The notes under the pieces: generated by a model
The model's input: the letters and a program-made list of their open reading frames with translations, nothing else
Told to the model about the DNA's origin: nothing
Database searches by the model: none
DNA from: a virus
Virus record (IMG/VR): IMGVR_UViG_3300025849_002608
Span: 1-46,060 of that record
Direction: 5' to 3' (one strand)
Length of the DNA stretch: 46,060 nucleotides
Translations under genes and position numbers: made by a program
Shown here: in pieces, positions 1-9,800 of the stretch
Layout: every line of letters begins with the position of its first letter
How positions within the stretch are numbered: position 1 is the first letter of the stretch

Positions 1-593
1 ATAATCCCAATGATGTCATAGATGCACAACCAAATAATGTACCTGGCACTGGAAATGAAGACACAAGTGCTATTCTTGATCCTACTGCAAGGGGAACTAA
101 TTCTGGCACTATAACTGGCAGTAATGATACCACTGGATCAACATCAAATATAGATAGTAGACTATTAGTTGCTTTGGAAAATGCGGCTGCCGCAGCTGGT
201 GTAACTGGTGTCATATCACCACAGGGCGGTAATAGAGGTCCTGGGGGCAGTGGTAGACATAATGGATATGCAGCAGATATTAGTCTTTATGATGGCACTA
301 GACTGTTATCAGTAGAGAATCCTAGAGATCTTGCTATCATACAAAACTATACTCAGGCATTTTTAAATGAAACTCGAAGTGCAGGATTAACACCAAGTGT
401 TGGTATAGCTAATCCAACTCAAGGAACTGGCAGAGAGCTATATATGAGTGGAACAACTCACCATTATGATATTGCAAGAACACCAGGAATTGGGTCAAGT
501 GTAGCGCCATCTCGGGGAGCATATTGGGGTGGCAGTGGCCGCACAGTATCACATCCAGCGCCAAATTGGTTAGTAAATATGTATAACAGTTAA
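1..593 (+). CDS. Possible M15-like peptidase domain, tail-associated (partial, 5' end outside window)
   Basis: The reading frame is open from the left edge, so the gene begins upstream; the first internal ATG at 174 is not its start. The first 55 or so residues are a low-complexity Gly/Thr/Asn/Ser linker. The remainder holds RHNGYAADI, with a His codon at 258 and an Asp codon at 276, and a later THHYDI with His codons at 459 and 462. This recalls the zinc-binding His/Asp/His layout of M15-type D-Ala-D-Ala peptidases found in phage lysins, but the His-Asp spacing is one residue shorter than the usual HxxGxAxD form. It lies 8 bases before a gp5-like hub gene, so a role in local cell-wall opening at the baseplate is plausible. 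It could instead be an inactive structural protein. The reading frame is certain; the peptidase call is tentative. Confidence 0.55.
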   Translation, partial: NPNDVIDAQPNNVPGTGNEDTSAILDPTARGTNSGTITGSNDTTGSTSNIDSRLLVALENAAAAAGVTGVISPQGGNRGPGGSGRHNGYAADISLYDGTRLLSVENPRDLAIIQNYTQAFLNETRSAGLTPSVGIANPTQGTGRELYMSGTTHHYDIARTPGIGSSVAPSRGAYWGGSGRTVSHPAPNWLVNMYNS

Positions 594-601
594 GGAATAC
601 A

Positions 602-1978
602 ATGTCAAACAAAGAAAGAAATAGACCAACTAATACCAACAGGGATTCAATTGGTGTACCAGCATTATTCGATAGTGGCACTCGTTCTGGATTTTCAATG
701 CCCACTGGAGTATATGTGGGTAAAGTTATTGATGCTGCAGACGGTGATTATGGACAATCAATATATGTTAGCTTAGTTAATAATAATAAATTTGGTGAGA
801 CAGAAACACGTGATGATAGACAAAAATTTACTAAAGTTAGAAATGTGTCTCCATTTGGTGGGTCAATAGCTAACGGTGATACTTCCGTAAATTACGGATC
901 AACATTCCCGCCGCCTGGACCAGGTACTGAAGTTTTGGTTGCATTTACTGGAGATGATCCAGTTGGATTTCTTCTTGGGTCACTGCCAGTAGTTGGTCGT
1001 AATGGTGCAATTCCTGGTTTACCTGCAAGTCAAATAAAAGATGAAGACAGTGTAGGACCATCAATTGATCCAGGCACAAAACAAACAGGTAATAGTAGAC
1101 CTAGACATCCAGTTGGAAATGCAGTTGCAGAACAAGGCACTGGATTAGATCCAGTACGAGGAATTGGCAGTAGTGGTGCTAGAAGAGAATCTCCGTCAAA
1201 TGTAGCTGGGTTTTTAACGCCTGCAGGTCATAGTTTTGTAATGGACGACGGCACAGTTGCGTTTAAAGAAGGTGAAAATTACGTACCTGATCAATCCCGT
1301 GAAGAAGGTCAAGATAACTTAATGCGCCTACGTAGTGCAGGCGGAGCACAGATGTTATTTAATGATAGTGCAGGTATTGTGTACATAACAAACCAAAAAG
1401 GTACTAGTTGGATGCAATTAGACAGTGATGGAAATGTTGATGTATATGCCGCTGGCAGTGTAAGTTATCATGCAGAAGAAGATTTTAATTTTTATGCTGA
1501 TGGTGATATCAACATGGATGCTGACACATTTAATATCAAAGCTAGAGGGGCTGCAGGAATACAGGCAGAAACAGCAACTGGTCCAATACAACTTAAAGCA
1601 AATAAAGATATACGCCTAACAACTGATCTTAATTTACAACTTAAAGCTAGTGGATTTGGTAGAATTAGTACAGATGGTATGTTGGACTTAAATGGTCCCA
1701 CAGCATTAGGCGCAGTTGGACCTACTAGTGGCAGTTTAAGTATAAACCGTTCAGTAAAAGAAAGTATTAATCCAAGAGTTCCAGAGCACGAGCCTTGGGG
1801 CGGCCATAGTGCACAAGGAAGTAAAGTAGCTGCGCAAGCACCTTCAAGTGCGCAAACATCTGCTACTGATATAGATCTCACCAATGTGGGTCCAGCACCA
1901 GCGGCATCGCCACCAGCACCAACCTTTGAAGGCAGGAGACCGCCAGTTTCGAATCGAGATAGAGGAGGTCCGCAGTAA
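602..1978 (+). CDS. 5: T4 gp5-like baseplate hub / spike protein lacking the lysozyme domain
   Basis: The 458-residue product has an N-terminal OB-fold-like region (about 35-140) of the VgrG/gp5 type, beginning TGVYVGKV and ending in a GFLLGSLP strand. The C-terminal part (about 215-365) is a run of short beta-strand repeats (for example VDVYAAGSVSYHAEEDFNFY) like the needle-shaped triple beta-helix of gp5 and VgrG spikes. A Pro-rich tail closes it. In T4, gp5 carries a lysozyme domain between OB fold and needle; here a linker of about 75 residues occupies that place. The ATG at 602 is preceded by AAGGA. In the virion it should form the membrane-piercing tip of the tail tube, with gp27-like partners expected upstream of the window. 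Confidence 0.85.
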   Translation: MSNKERNRPTNTNRDSIGVPALFDSGTRSGFSMPTGVYVGKVIDAADGDYGQSIYVSLVNNNKFGETETRDDRQKFTKVRNVSPFGGSIANGDTSVNYGSTFPPPGPGTEVLVAFTGDDPVGFLLGSLPVVGRNGAIPGLPASQIKDEDSVGPSIDPGTKQTGNSRPRHPVGNAVAEQGTGLDPVRGIGSSGARRESPSNVAGFLTPAGHSFVMDDGTVAFKEGENYVPDQSREEGQDNLMRLRSAGGAQMLFNDSAGIVYITNQKGTSWMQLDSDGNVDVYAAGSVSYHAEEDFNFYADGDINMDADTFNIKARGAAGIQAETATGPIQLKANKDIRLTTDLNLQLKASGFGRISTDGMLDLNGPTALGAVGPTSGSLSINRSVKESINPRVPEHEPWGGHSAQGSKVAAQAPSSAQTSATDIDLTNVGPAPAASPPAPTFEGRRPPVSNRDRGGPQ

Positions 1979-1980
1979 CA

Positions 1981-2868
1981 ATGAATATGTTATCTAAATT
2001 TAAAACAGATTGGGAAGAATTTGTCACCAAAGACGATGACTGGAATGTTGAGCTAGATATTAATACTATATCTGCCAGTGAAAAAATAATCCTGGTTACA
2101 CTTAATATGTCAAGGTATATTGGATATAATAAAACTGGTTACAGTATTCCTGGCGCCGAACGTGGTATTACTGAACAAGAAGCATATGATATTTGGATAG
2201 CTGATTTTCAAAAAAATCAACGTAGCATGATTAAACAACTAAAAGCATTTGGACTAACTAGTATACCACAGTGTGTATATGATGGGTTGCTACTTTATTA
2301 CATTATTAATGGTGATATCCTACAAGTAACTGCTAATGAAGGTTTATATGAAATACGTGATTATATTGTTGACGGCGATTGGGACTCACTTGCTAGTATA
2401 ATTAAACGCAGTAACTTTAATCGAAAGTTCTGTACACGGGTATCCGCAATCATACGGTTAAGTGACTATGGTAAATCAAAGTCACGTAGTTGGCACAGAC
2501 AAACTGGCATATTCCAAATGCGTGATAAAAACGAAATTGGATTGCTTGGCGGAGAAGATTTGGATAGAGCACGATTTGCATACTATGCTGAAACACTAAG
2601 GTTCCTCCCAAATACCCCAGAAGGTATCAAACGTACTATTGCAAAACAATACAACAGTACATTAGTTGTTGACCAATTTACATATGGTAGTAGTAATGTT
2701 TTTACAATTAATGGTAGTCCAAGCATGGATCCAGTAGAAAAACTCAAAGTAGAAGTTAATGGAGAAGCGATTCAGCATTTTTTCGACTTTACAATACTTA
2801 ATAATGTCATTACTATAACAAAATCACTTAATAGTGGTGATATCATTAGATTTACTACTAAAATTTAA
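1981..2868 (+). CDS. Baseplate-associated protein with degenerate T4-lysozyme-like fold
   Basis: The 295-residue protein starts two bases after the hub gene ends. Residues about 60-165 can be lined up by eye with the C-terminal lobe of T4 lysozyme: GITEQEAYDIWIADF matches the GVITKDEAEKLFNQD segment, and a GDWDSLASIIKRSNFN stretch followed by a basic helix matches the RWDEAAVNLAKS region. The N-terminal part lacks a recognisable Glu-Gly...Asp...Thr catalytic set, so it is probably not an active muramidase. Residues about 230-295 form a separate beta-rich domain (FTINGSPSMDPVEKLKVEVNG). Its position right after a gp5 that lacks lysozyme suggests the domain was split off and retained as a structural part. 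This is based on pattern reading alone. Confidence 0.55.
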   Translation: MNMLSKFKTDWEEFVTKDDDWNVELDINTISASEKIILVTLNMSRYIGYNKTGYSIPGAERGITEQEAYDIWIADFQKNQRSMIKQLKAFGLTSIPQCVYDGLLLYYIINGDILQVTANEGLYEIRDYIVDGDWDSLASIIKRSNFNRKFCTRVSAIIRLSDYGKSKSRSWHRQTGIFQMRDKNEIGLLGGEDLDRARFAYYAETLRFLPNTPEGIKRTIAKQYNSTLVVDQFTYGSSNVFTINGSPSMDPVEKLKVEVNGEAIQHFFDFTILNNVITITKSLNSGDIIRFTTKI

Positions 2869-2888
2869 AAAGTAGCAGTTAATTTTGC

Positions 2889-2896
2889 TATAAATA
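2889..2896 (+). promoter_or_regulatory. T4-type late promoter box TATAAATA
   Basis: TATAAATA is an exact match to the T4 late promoter element recognised with the gp55 sigma-like factor. It sits at the end of the 27-base gap before gp25 and its last base is the A of the ATG at 2896. A transcript starting a few bases downstream could not include that ATG in a leader, so either the ATG at 2902 is used or the promoter mainly serves gp6 and the giant gene behind it. An eight-base AT-rich match can arise by chance. Confidence 0.5.
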
Positions 2897-3267
2897 TGAG
2901 TATGGTTACATACGTTGGATATAGCACAATTGATAGTAAAAACATTAACTCAGTCCTTACTGACAAGGACTTAGCTCTTCGTGACTTACTAAATCACTTT
3001 TATACTCGCAAGGGTGAAAGAGTAATGAATCCAAATTTTGGATCAATATTACCTGATTTAATTTTTGAACCCTTGGATGCAGCTACTGAACAGTTAGCAA
3101 GAGATGATGTACAAAACATTATTGACAGCGACCCAAGATGGATTTTTAGCGAATTAAATTTAAGTAAACCAACAGATCATCAATTAGATATACGAGTACG
3201 TGTTATCTACGATGACACTGGTTTAGCTGAAGAGCTATATTTAACATACACAAGTGAGATAACATAA
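2896..3267 (+). CDS. 25: T4 gp25-like baseplate wedge subunit
   Basis: At 123 residues the protein has the usual size of gp25-like wedge proteins, the contractile-injection-system family once called gp25-like lysozyme. The signature region is KGERVMNPNFGSILPDLIFEP at about residues 39-59, where the conserved Glu and FG are present, followed by a helix (TEQLARDDVQNIIDSDPR) and a final beta pair. It caps the base of the sheath and joins the gp6 wedge, and the gp6-like gene follows with a one-base overlap. The ATG at 2896 overlaps a late promoter box; a second in-frame ATG at 2902 is an alternative start. Confidence 0.93.
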   Translation: MSMVTYVGYSTIDSKNINSVLTDKDLALRDLLNHFYTRKGERVMNPNFGSILPDLIFEPLDAATEQLARDDVQNIIDSDPRWIFSELNLSKPTDHQLDIRVRVIYDDTGLAEELYLTYTSEIT

Positions 3268-6200
3268 TGGCACAAGGCGCAAGACAAAGCAGTTTATTTG
3301 CTGCTGAAGATTTTAGTGTAGTCTATGAAAGTTTTGCACAAGCAAACTTCCAAGCATACGACTTTGACACTATTAAAAATGCAATGGTAGAGTACATAGA
3401 TACCAACTACCCAGAAAATTTTAATGACTGGATTAGCTCAAGTGAGTTTACAAGTTTACTAGAACTTATGGCATTTTTGGGACACAACTTAGCATTCCGT
3501 AATGATCTTAACTCACGTGAAAATTATTTAAGTACAGCAGAACGTAGAGACAGTGCCCTCCGTATTGCTGAATTCCTTGGATACAACCCAACACGTAATG
3601 TAGTAGCCAGTGGATATTTAAAAATTGATAGCATAAAGACAACTGAAACAGTGTATGATGTGGACGGCAATAGTCTTGCAAACGTTGATTTACAATTTGA
3701 AGATGTTACTGATCCAGTGTTTTATCAAAACTTTATTACTGTAATGAATAGTATTTTTAGTAGTAGTAATCAGTTTGGTACACCATTTAGTAGAAGTGTT
3801 CGTGATGGTATCACAAATGAAGTTTATAGAACAACTAGTGTAGGTGTTGAACCATCATATGAATTTAACGGAAGTATTTCTGGTTCACGAGCAGTATTTG
3901 GTGCACACAGTGTGTATCACAACAGTGTTGCAAATCGTATTCAAGAAAAAACACCTGATCCATATGGTGCACTTGATATATTATATAGAAATGACAATGG
4001 CGGATTTAGTAGTCCAGACACTGGATTCTTTTTAGGATTTAAACAAGGTGTACTGAATTTTAAAGACTTTAATATTACTGAAGGCCTGCCAAATCTTGTT
4101 CTTGATATTGAAGACTCCAATGTAGCTAATGGAAACATTTGGGTACAGACTGTTGATGAAATTGGAAAAGTAATGTCTAATTGGAATCAAGTTGATCGAA
4201 TTTTTGGTCTGAATGCAATATATAACAATCTTGACAATAACTTTAGAAACATCTATACTGTATCAAGTAGAGAAGACGACAAAATTAGTATTGTGTTTGG
4301 TGATGGATTATTTGGAAATGTACCACGTGGTATTATTCGTGTTTGGTATAGAACTGGATTAAATCGTAGTTATACACTTAATCCAGAAAGTTTTGGATCA
4401 ACTTCGTATTCATTTAATTATTCAGGAAGTGACGGAAACACATATCGTGCTGTTCTTAGTGCTAGTTTAAAATCTAGAGTAAACAACGCTAGCCAACGTG
4501 AAAGTTTGCAAAGTATTAAAGACAATGCTGGAAGATTTTTTAGTACACAAGATAGATTGGTAACAGCAGAAGATTATAGTATTTTCCCACTAACAGTAAG
4601 TGAAAATATTCGTAAGATTAAAAGTGTTAACCGTGTACATAGTGGACACAGTCGATTTAGAGACTTTAATGATCCAACTGGCAGTTATAGTGATGCTATA
4701 CAGTTTTTAGATGATGGATATCTTTATAAAGAAGGTATTGCGGCACGTAGTGTGGTTAGCTTACCAACAAATTTAAATAGTGAACAAACTTATAGTAGAT
4801 TTATTAAACCACTATTAGACAACCCAGAAGTTAAAAACTTCTTTTATGATAGACAGTATTATGGCCCAGACGGTGCATATGCACCAGCAGACCAATATAC
4901 TAATACAACTGCTAATATTGTTTACTACAATACAGACGGCAGTGCATCAAATACATTCCGTTGGAACCAAGTTACCAAAGGGGCAAATGCAAGTACAGGA
5001 TACTTAACTGACGATACAAGTACTATACAGCGAGTTAAAACTAATGGCGTTGCGCCCATGGATAAAATTGACATAAACTCAATTATTGAGTTTGTGACTC
5101 CTCCATATAAAATAGGATATATTAAAACTATCAAAGTTACCTCTGCTGGTAGTGGATATACTACAGCACCAACAGTTACAATAGCAGGCGCTGGCACAGG
5201 CGCTACTGGTGTTGCAAACCTTGATGGTAGTGGAACATTAATTAGTATCACTATCACAAATGCTGGCTTAAATTATGACAGTGCAACAAGCATTACACTT
5301 AGCGGTGGTGGCGGAACCGGCGCATCTGCAACGGCTGAAGTATCGAGTGCAGATACACAATGGGTAAGAGTAACTGGAATTTATAATGACGGTTTAGGAA
5401 TTGACAACAACGTTGGTACGTCAACAGGTATTGACATGATTGGCCGTGGAAGTATTACACTTAATGGAGTCATTCCAAGTGGTGCAAGAATTAAACGCAT
5501 TTTACCAAGTTGGGCTAAAGATTTAACAAGTGCAATTAAAACAGATGTACTTAATCGTATTACAAACAAAAATAGTTTTGGGCTACGCTTTGATGCTGCA
5601 ACCCAAGCGTGGGCAATAGTTGATGGTAGTGATTTGACTACTAGCTCAATTACAAACAACAACCCAAGTAGCTGGAGCAGAACATACGAAGGCGACACAA
5701 ACGGCACAGGATTAGACAACAGTTGGATTATAAGACTAAATTATACCTCATCACAATGGGAAATTATAACAAGAAAAACTCGTTATGTATTTGGTAGTGA
5801 CGAACAAATTAAATTTGCTAACTTAAACTTTTCCGAGACATTTAGTAGTGAAACACTAAAACCAAGTATGGATAACATTAAGATACTAGGAATTAATGCA
5901 AAAAGTAAATCAAATAGTTTACCGATTGGAACAGACAATACTATGAATGCATTTGGATATTTTATATACCCAGATGGATACACTGATCCTAACAAAATTA
6001 GGTTAACATTGTCAAGTCCAACAAACGATGGGTTTCCAGTAAATCCAAGTGCATTCCATGACATTGTTGGCAATGAAACAATTACTATAGATGATAAAGT
6101 AGTTGATGGGTTTACATATACAGTACATAATGCCAATAGTGGTACATCAGTAACTGGACGCAGTGGACTATCAAGTAAGTATACACGAATTGCTGATGTA

Positions 6201-6806
6201 AATCAAGTTATTGATCCAGCAACTACAAATATTATTGATACATACGTACTGCTAACATCATATGAAAATAGCTTTAGAACGTGGGCAAGATTTGACGGCA
6301 GAGCATATACTAAGCCAAACTCTCCTACCATCTCATCATTAAATGACTTATTTAAAAGTTTAGACAACAAAAAGTCAATTAGTGATCAAGTTATATATAG
6401 ACCAGTTAAGTATAAAATACTCTTTGGAAACTTGGCTAGTAGTGAACTACAAGCAAAATTCAATGTAACTAAAACTACAAACTGTACACTTAGTGATACT
6501 GAAATTAAACAAGAAGTAATCCGCCTAATTAACCAATACTTTAGTATTGATAGTTGGGACTTTGGTGACACATTTTACTTTACTGAACTAGCTGCGTTTA
6601 TTCACAACAACACAGTTGGTCAGATAGCACAAATTAATATCCAATCAGTGGATAATCAAGCAAACGCAAACGCACTATTTGAAATAATTAGTGACAGCGA
6701 CGAATTGTTCTTGCCAGTTATATCAACTAGTGATATTGTGGTAAGTAAGAGTACAGTTTATAATCCTACATCAATTGCAGCCAATAGCGGAGTTAATATT
6801 ACATGA
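3267..6806 (+). CDS. 6: T4 gp6-like baseplate wedge protein, enlarged
   Basis: The N-terminal 130 residues carry a typical gp6 pattern: ENFNDWISSSEFTSLLELMA, then LAFRNDLNSRENYL and a YNPTRN segment. gp6 forms the ring of dimers that holds the six wedges around the hub. T4 gp6 is about 660 residues; this one has 1179, so roughly 500 extra are present. Part of the extra sequence is a Gly/Thr-rich beta module at about residues 621-693 (SGYTTAPTVTIAG... followed by LNYDSATSITLSGGGG), which recurs in the next gene. The C-terminal 200 residues (YKILFGNLASSELQ... INQYFSIDSWDFGDTF) again look like the gp6/J-family C-terminal region. It overlaps gp25 by one base and the giant gene by four. Confidence 0.9.
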   Translation: MAQGARQSSLFAAEDFSVVYESFAQANFQAYDFDTIKNAMVEYIDTNYPENFNDWISSSEFTSLLELMAFLGHNLAFRNDLNSRENYLSTAERRDSALRIAEFLGYNPTRNVVASGYLKIDSIKTTETVYDVDGNSLANVDLQFEDVTDPVFYQNFITVMNSIFSSSNQFGTPFSRSVRDGITNEVYRTTSVGVEPSYEFNGSISGSRAVFGAHSVYHNSVANRIQEKTPDPYGALDILYRNDNGGFSSPDTGFFLGFKQGVLNFKDFNITEGLPNLVLDIEDSNVANGNIWVQTVDEIGKVMSNWNQVDRIFGLNAIYNNLDNNFRNIYTVSSREDDKISIVFGDGLFGNVPRGIIRVWYRTGLNRSYTLNPESFGSTSYSFNYSGSDGNTYRAVLSASLKSRVNNASQRESLQSIKDNAGRFFSTQDRLVTAEDYSIFPLTVSENIRKIKSVNRVHSGHSRFRDFNDPTGSYSDAIQFLDDGYLYKEGIAARSVVSLPTNLNSEQTYSRFIKPLLDNPEVKNFFYDRQYYGPDGAYAPADQYTNTTANIVYYNTDGSASNTFRWNQVTKGANASTGYLTDDTSTIQRVKTNGVAPMDKIDINSIIEFVTPPYKIGYIKTIKVTSAGSGYTTAPTVTIAGAGTGATGVANLDGSGTLISITITNAGLNYDSATSITLSGGGGTGASATAEVSSADTQWVRVTGIYNDGLGIDNNVGTSTGIDMIGRGSITLNGVIPSGARIKRILPSWAKDLTSAIKTDVLNRITNKNSFGLRFDAATQAWAIVDGSDLTTSSITNNNPSSWSRTYEGDTNGTGLDNSWIIRLNYTSSQWEIITRKTRYVFGSDEQIKFANLNFSETFSSETLKPSMDNIKILGINAKSKSNSLPIGTDNTMNAFGYFIYPDGYTDPNKIRLTLSSPTNDGFPVNPSAFHDIVGNETITIDDKVVDGFTYTVHNANSGTSVTGRSGLSSKYTRIADVNQVIDPATTNIIDTYVLLTSYENSFRTWARFDGRAYTKPNSPTISSLNDLFKSLDNKKSISDQVIYRPVKYKILFGNLASSELQAKFNVTKTTNCTLSDTEIKQEVIRLINQYFSIDSWDFGDTFYFTELAAFIHNNTVGQIAQINIQSVDNQANANALFEIISDSDELFLPVISTSDIVVSKSTVYNPTSIAANSGVNIT

Positions 6807-9800
6807 GCAAGTTCCATGCCAATCCAATTATAGCAAAAAAATCTACTAGACCTGGTGAAAGTTCAGAATATGTTGGCACTCGCAGTACAGTAGATTTGTT
6901 ACCTGCAATTTTTCAAACTACAGTTAACAAGAAATTTTTAAATAGCACACTTGAACAATTAATGTCAAGTGGTAGTATGGAAGCAGTCAACTATTATTTG
7001 GGAGACCAGCAGAACAAAAATGTAGTTAATGATAGGTTTGTATCTGATAAACGTTTTGCTACTAACTATCAATTTGTACCAGGCGCAGTAGTACGTGATC
7101 AAGATCAAAATATTACTGAAGCTATGACATATGACGACTTAATTGATATGTTAAAATATAATGAAGTTGACACTTCTAATACAAATCGTGTTTTTAACGA
7201 AACAGGGTATACGTTAGATTTACCAATTGACTATGATATGTTTATTAACTATCATCATTACTTTTGGTTAGTAGACTTCTTGCCAATTTGTGTAGCTGAA
7301 GCAACTGCTACTGATCCAATTTCAATACCTGATATTATTGGTAAACCATATTACAAAACAGAAACACTAGTTAATGGAAAACAACTAAGTTTGCTAAATG
7401 GTATGAGAGTTAAATTTACTGGTGCTAATACATCTGGTAATACTGATTATACAGTTGACGACATTTATATTGTAGATGGTGTTGGTACTAGTATTCAACT
7501 TACTCGACAATTTGATGGCACAGGTGCATCTGGTTACGGAAAAAGAGTATGGTTTAATGATACTATATATGGTACTCAAGAGCCAAGCCAATGGAATGGT
7601 AGCGAAACTGACTTTGTTTACCCTGACTACGATTTTAGTGAATACGAAGTATTAAGTAGAGATTATGTTGTTGAAGAACGCCAAAGTCCGGACCAAAGTG
7701 TTTGGAGTAGACGCAATTTATGGATCCATGAAGAGACTGTAAAGTATGTTGCAACGTATACTGCTGGCGAATATCCAAATAGATCTGAGAGTACTTACTT
7801 ACTAGATAAGTTTCGTGGAGTACGTCCAATTATTGCGTTTAGAAATGGTATTGAAAAATATAACTTTGCTAACTCGTCATTAGGAAGTGTTACACATATT
7901 ATTGATAACGTTGATGACCCAGCTACTGAAGTTATTGGAATTACTAATTGGAATTTAGCAGAGCAAACAATTACTTCAACATGGAGTAATATTGGTTATG
8001 AGTTCGGAACAAGTATTAAATTAGTTAGCAATGGTGTTTCAAGTTATTGGAATTGTATTAAAACACACACTAGTGGTAAAAACCCTAGCTATATAGAAAA
8101 TGCAGTGTATTGGGAACAAGTACAAGCTCGTACACTTCAAAACGATGATACTATTTTATTTTTAAACCCAACAAACACTAGTTATAGTAATAATATCTAT
8201 ACAGTGCAAGTAGACGGCAGTAATGTTGTTACTGGTCTTACTCAACTATACGGAGACAGTTCAACTACTATACCTACTAATGCTGGTGTTAATGTGCGCA
8301 TAGGATACAATAATGTATTGGGCGAAACATATCCCAATAACATCTATAGTGGAAGTGAATGGTACTGGAATGGTAGTACATGGACATATGCACAGCAGAA
8401 AACAAGTCGTAGTATGGGCATTAAATTTAACCTATACGATAGTTCTAGTACTTTGCTTAATAATGCAACCAAATATCCAAACAATAACTTTTTTGGTGAT
8501 AACATTTTTAACTACGGCACTGGAAATACAAATATAGATACTGCACTTGGGTTTAGTCCAAGATATGTAGATTACGGTAATACTCCAGGGTTAAGTTTTG
8601 ACATTGAACTTGGCAGTAAAAGATATAATTATATTAACTTAAATCCAACAGATTCTCCAGAAAATAGTGATGCATCTAACTCTTCGGAAATACCTGGTTA
8701 TTACTACTACAAAAACCTTAGTGATAGTTCTTATCATAATGGATGGGTAACAGTTAGAAATCAACAATCTGTTAAAAAACACATACAAAAAACTGTAGTA
8801 GATACAAAGCCAATTGTTATTGATATTGGAACATCTGACATTGAAGCACCTGATACATTTAAGATATCAAAACGTAATAATAAAATACAAGTGTTTCAGT
8901 GGAATAGTACACACGCTACAGCAGAACCTCATCGTTTAAACGGATTGAATCCAGTATTGTTTGTTGATAGAACTAAAACATATACTATATCAACAATTTT
9001 TGATATTACTGATTTAGAATTTGTAAACCCTGATGGCACAGCATTAACTAACGTTACTCTTGGCACACCTACAGGGAATAGTCGCACACTAAATGTAACT
9101 GACTCGTTTGTAGATGAAACAATTATGTACCGACTTGTTAGTGATAACACTGTAAGTGGTCTGATATATGTGAATAGTGATTCAATACCTGATAACTTGA
9201 CAATTACTAAAAACGGAGAACCGTTTACTGTATATACTTTAGCTAATAACAAAATAACTATTCCTAGCGGGTTTGCAATTGATGATCTTTTTGATGTTGT
9301 TTGGCACACTAACGACAATATTAAGCAAGGCACAGACATGCCTGCTGACACACATTTATTAAATTCACAAAATGAACCACTAACTGATGTTAGTTTTGGT
9401 GATGTGTTGTCTCATATGCAACAACAAATGCAAAGTATACCTGGGTTTAATGGTGAGTTTTTTGGTGTAAACAACTATCGACATTTACCACATATACATG
9501 AATTTGGTGGTACTATCCGTCAACAGCCATACTCGACAGAATTGTTAAATCAAACATCAATGTTTATTGATACTAATATGTTTAATAGTTTAAAGTTTGC
9601 AATAGATAGTTACAGCAATTTTAAGCGACAATTTATACAGAAAGCACGACAGTTACATAATACTCTCGACAGTACAGTTAGTGTAATTTCACTAGTGGAC
9701 GAAGTATTAGCTAGTATAAACATTGGTAAAAATCGTAATGACATTTTCGCTAACAGTGAAATGTTAAAATACAAAGAGTATGAGGAATTTAACGGACAGT

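Noticed and set aside
1492-1884. 130-codon minus-strand frame inside the gp5-like gene
   Set aside because: It is a shadow of the sense gene with no ribosome binding site or recognisable domain.
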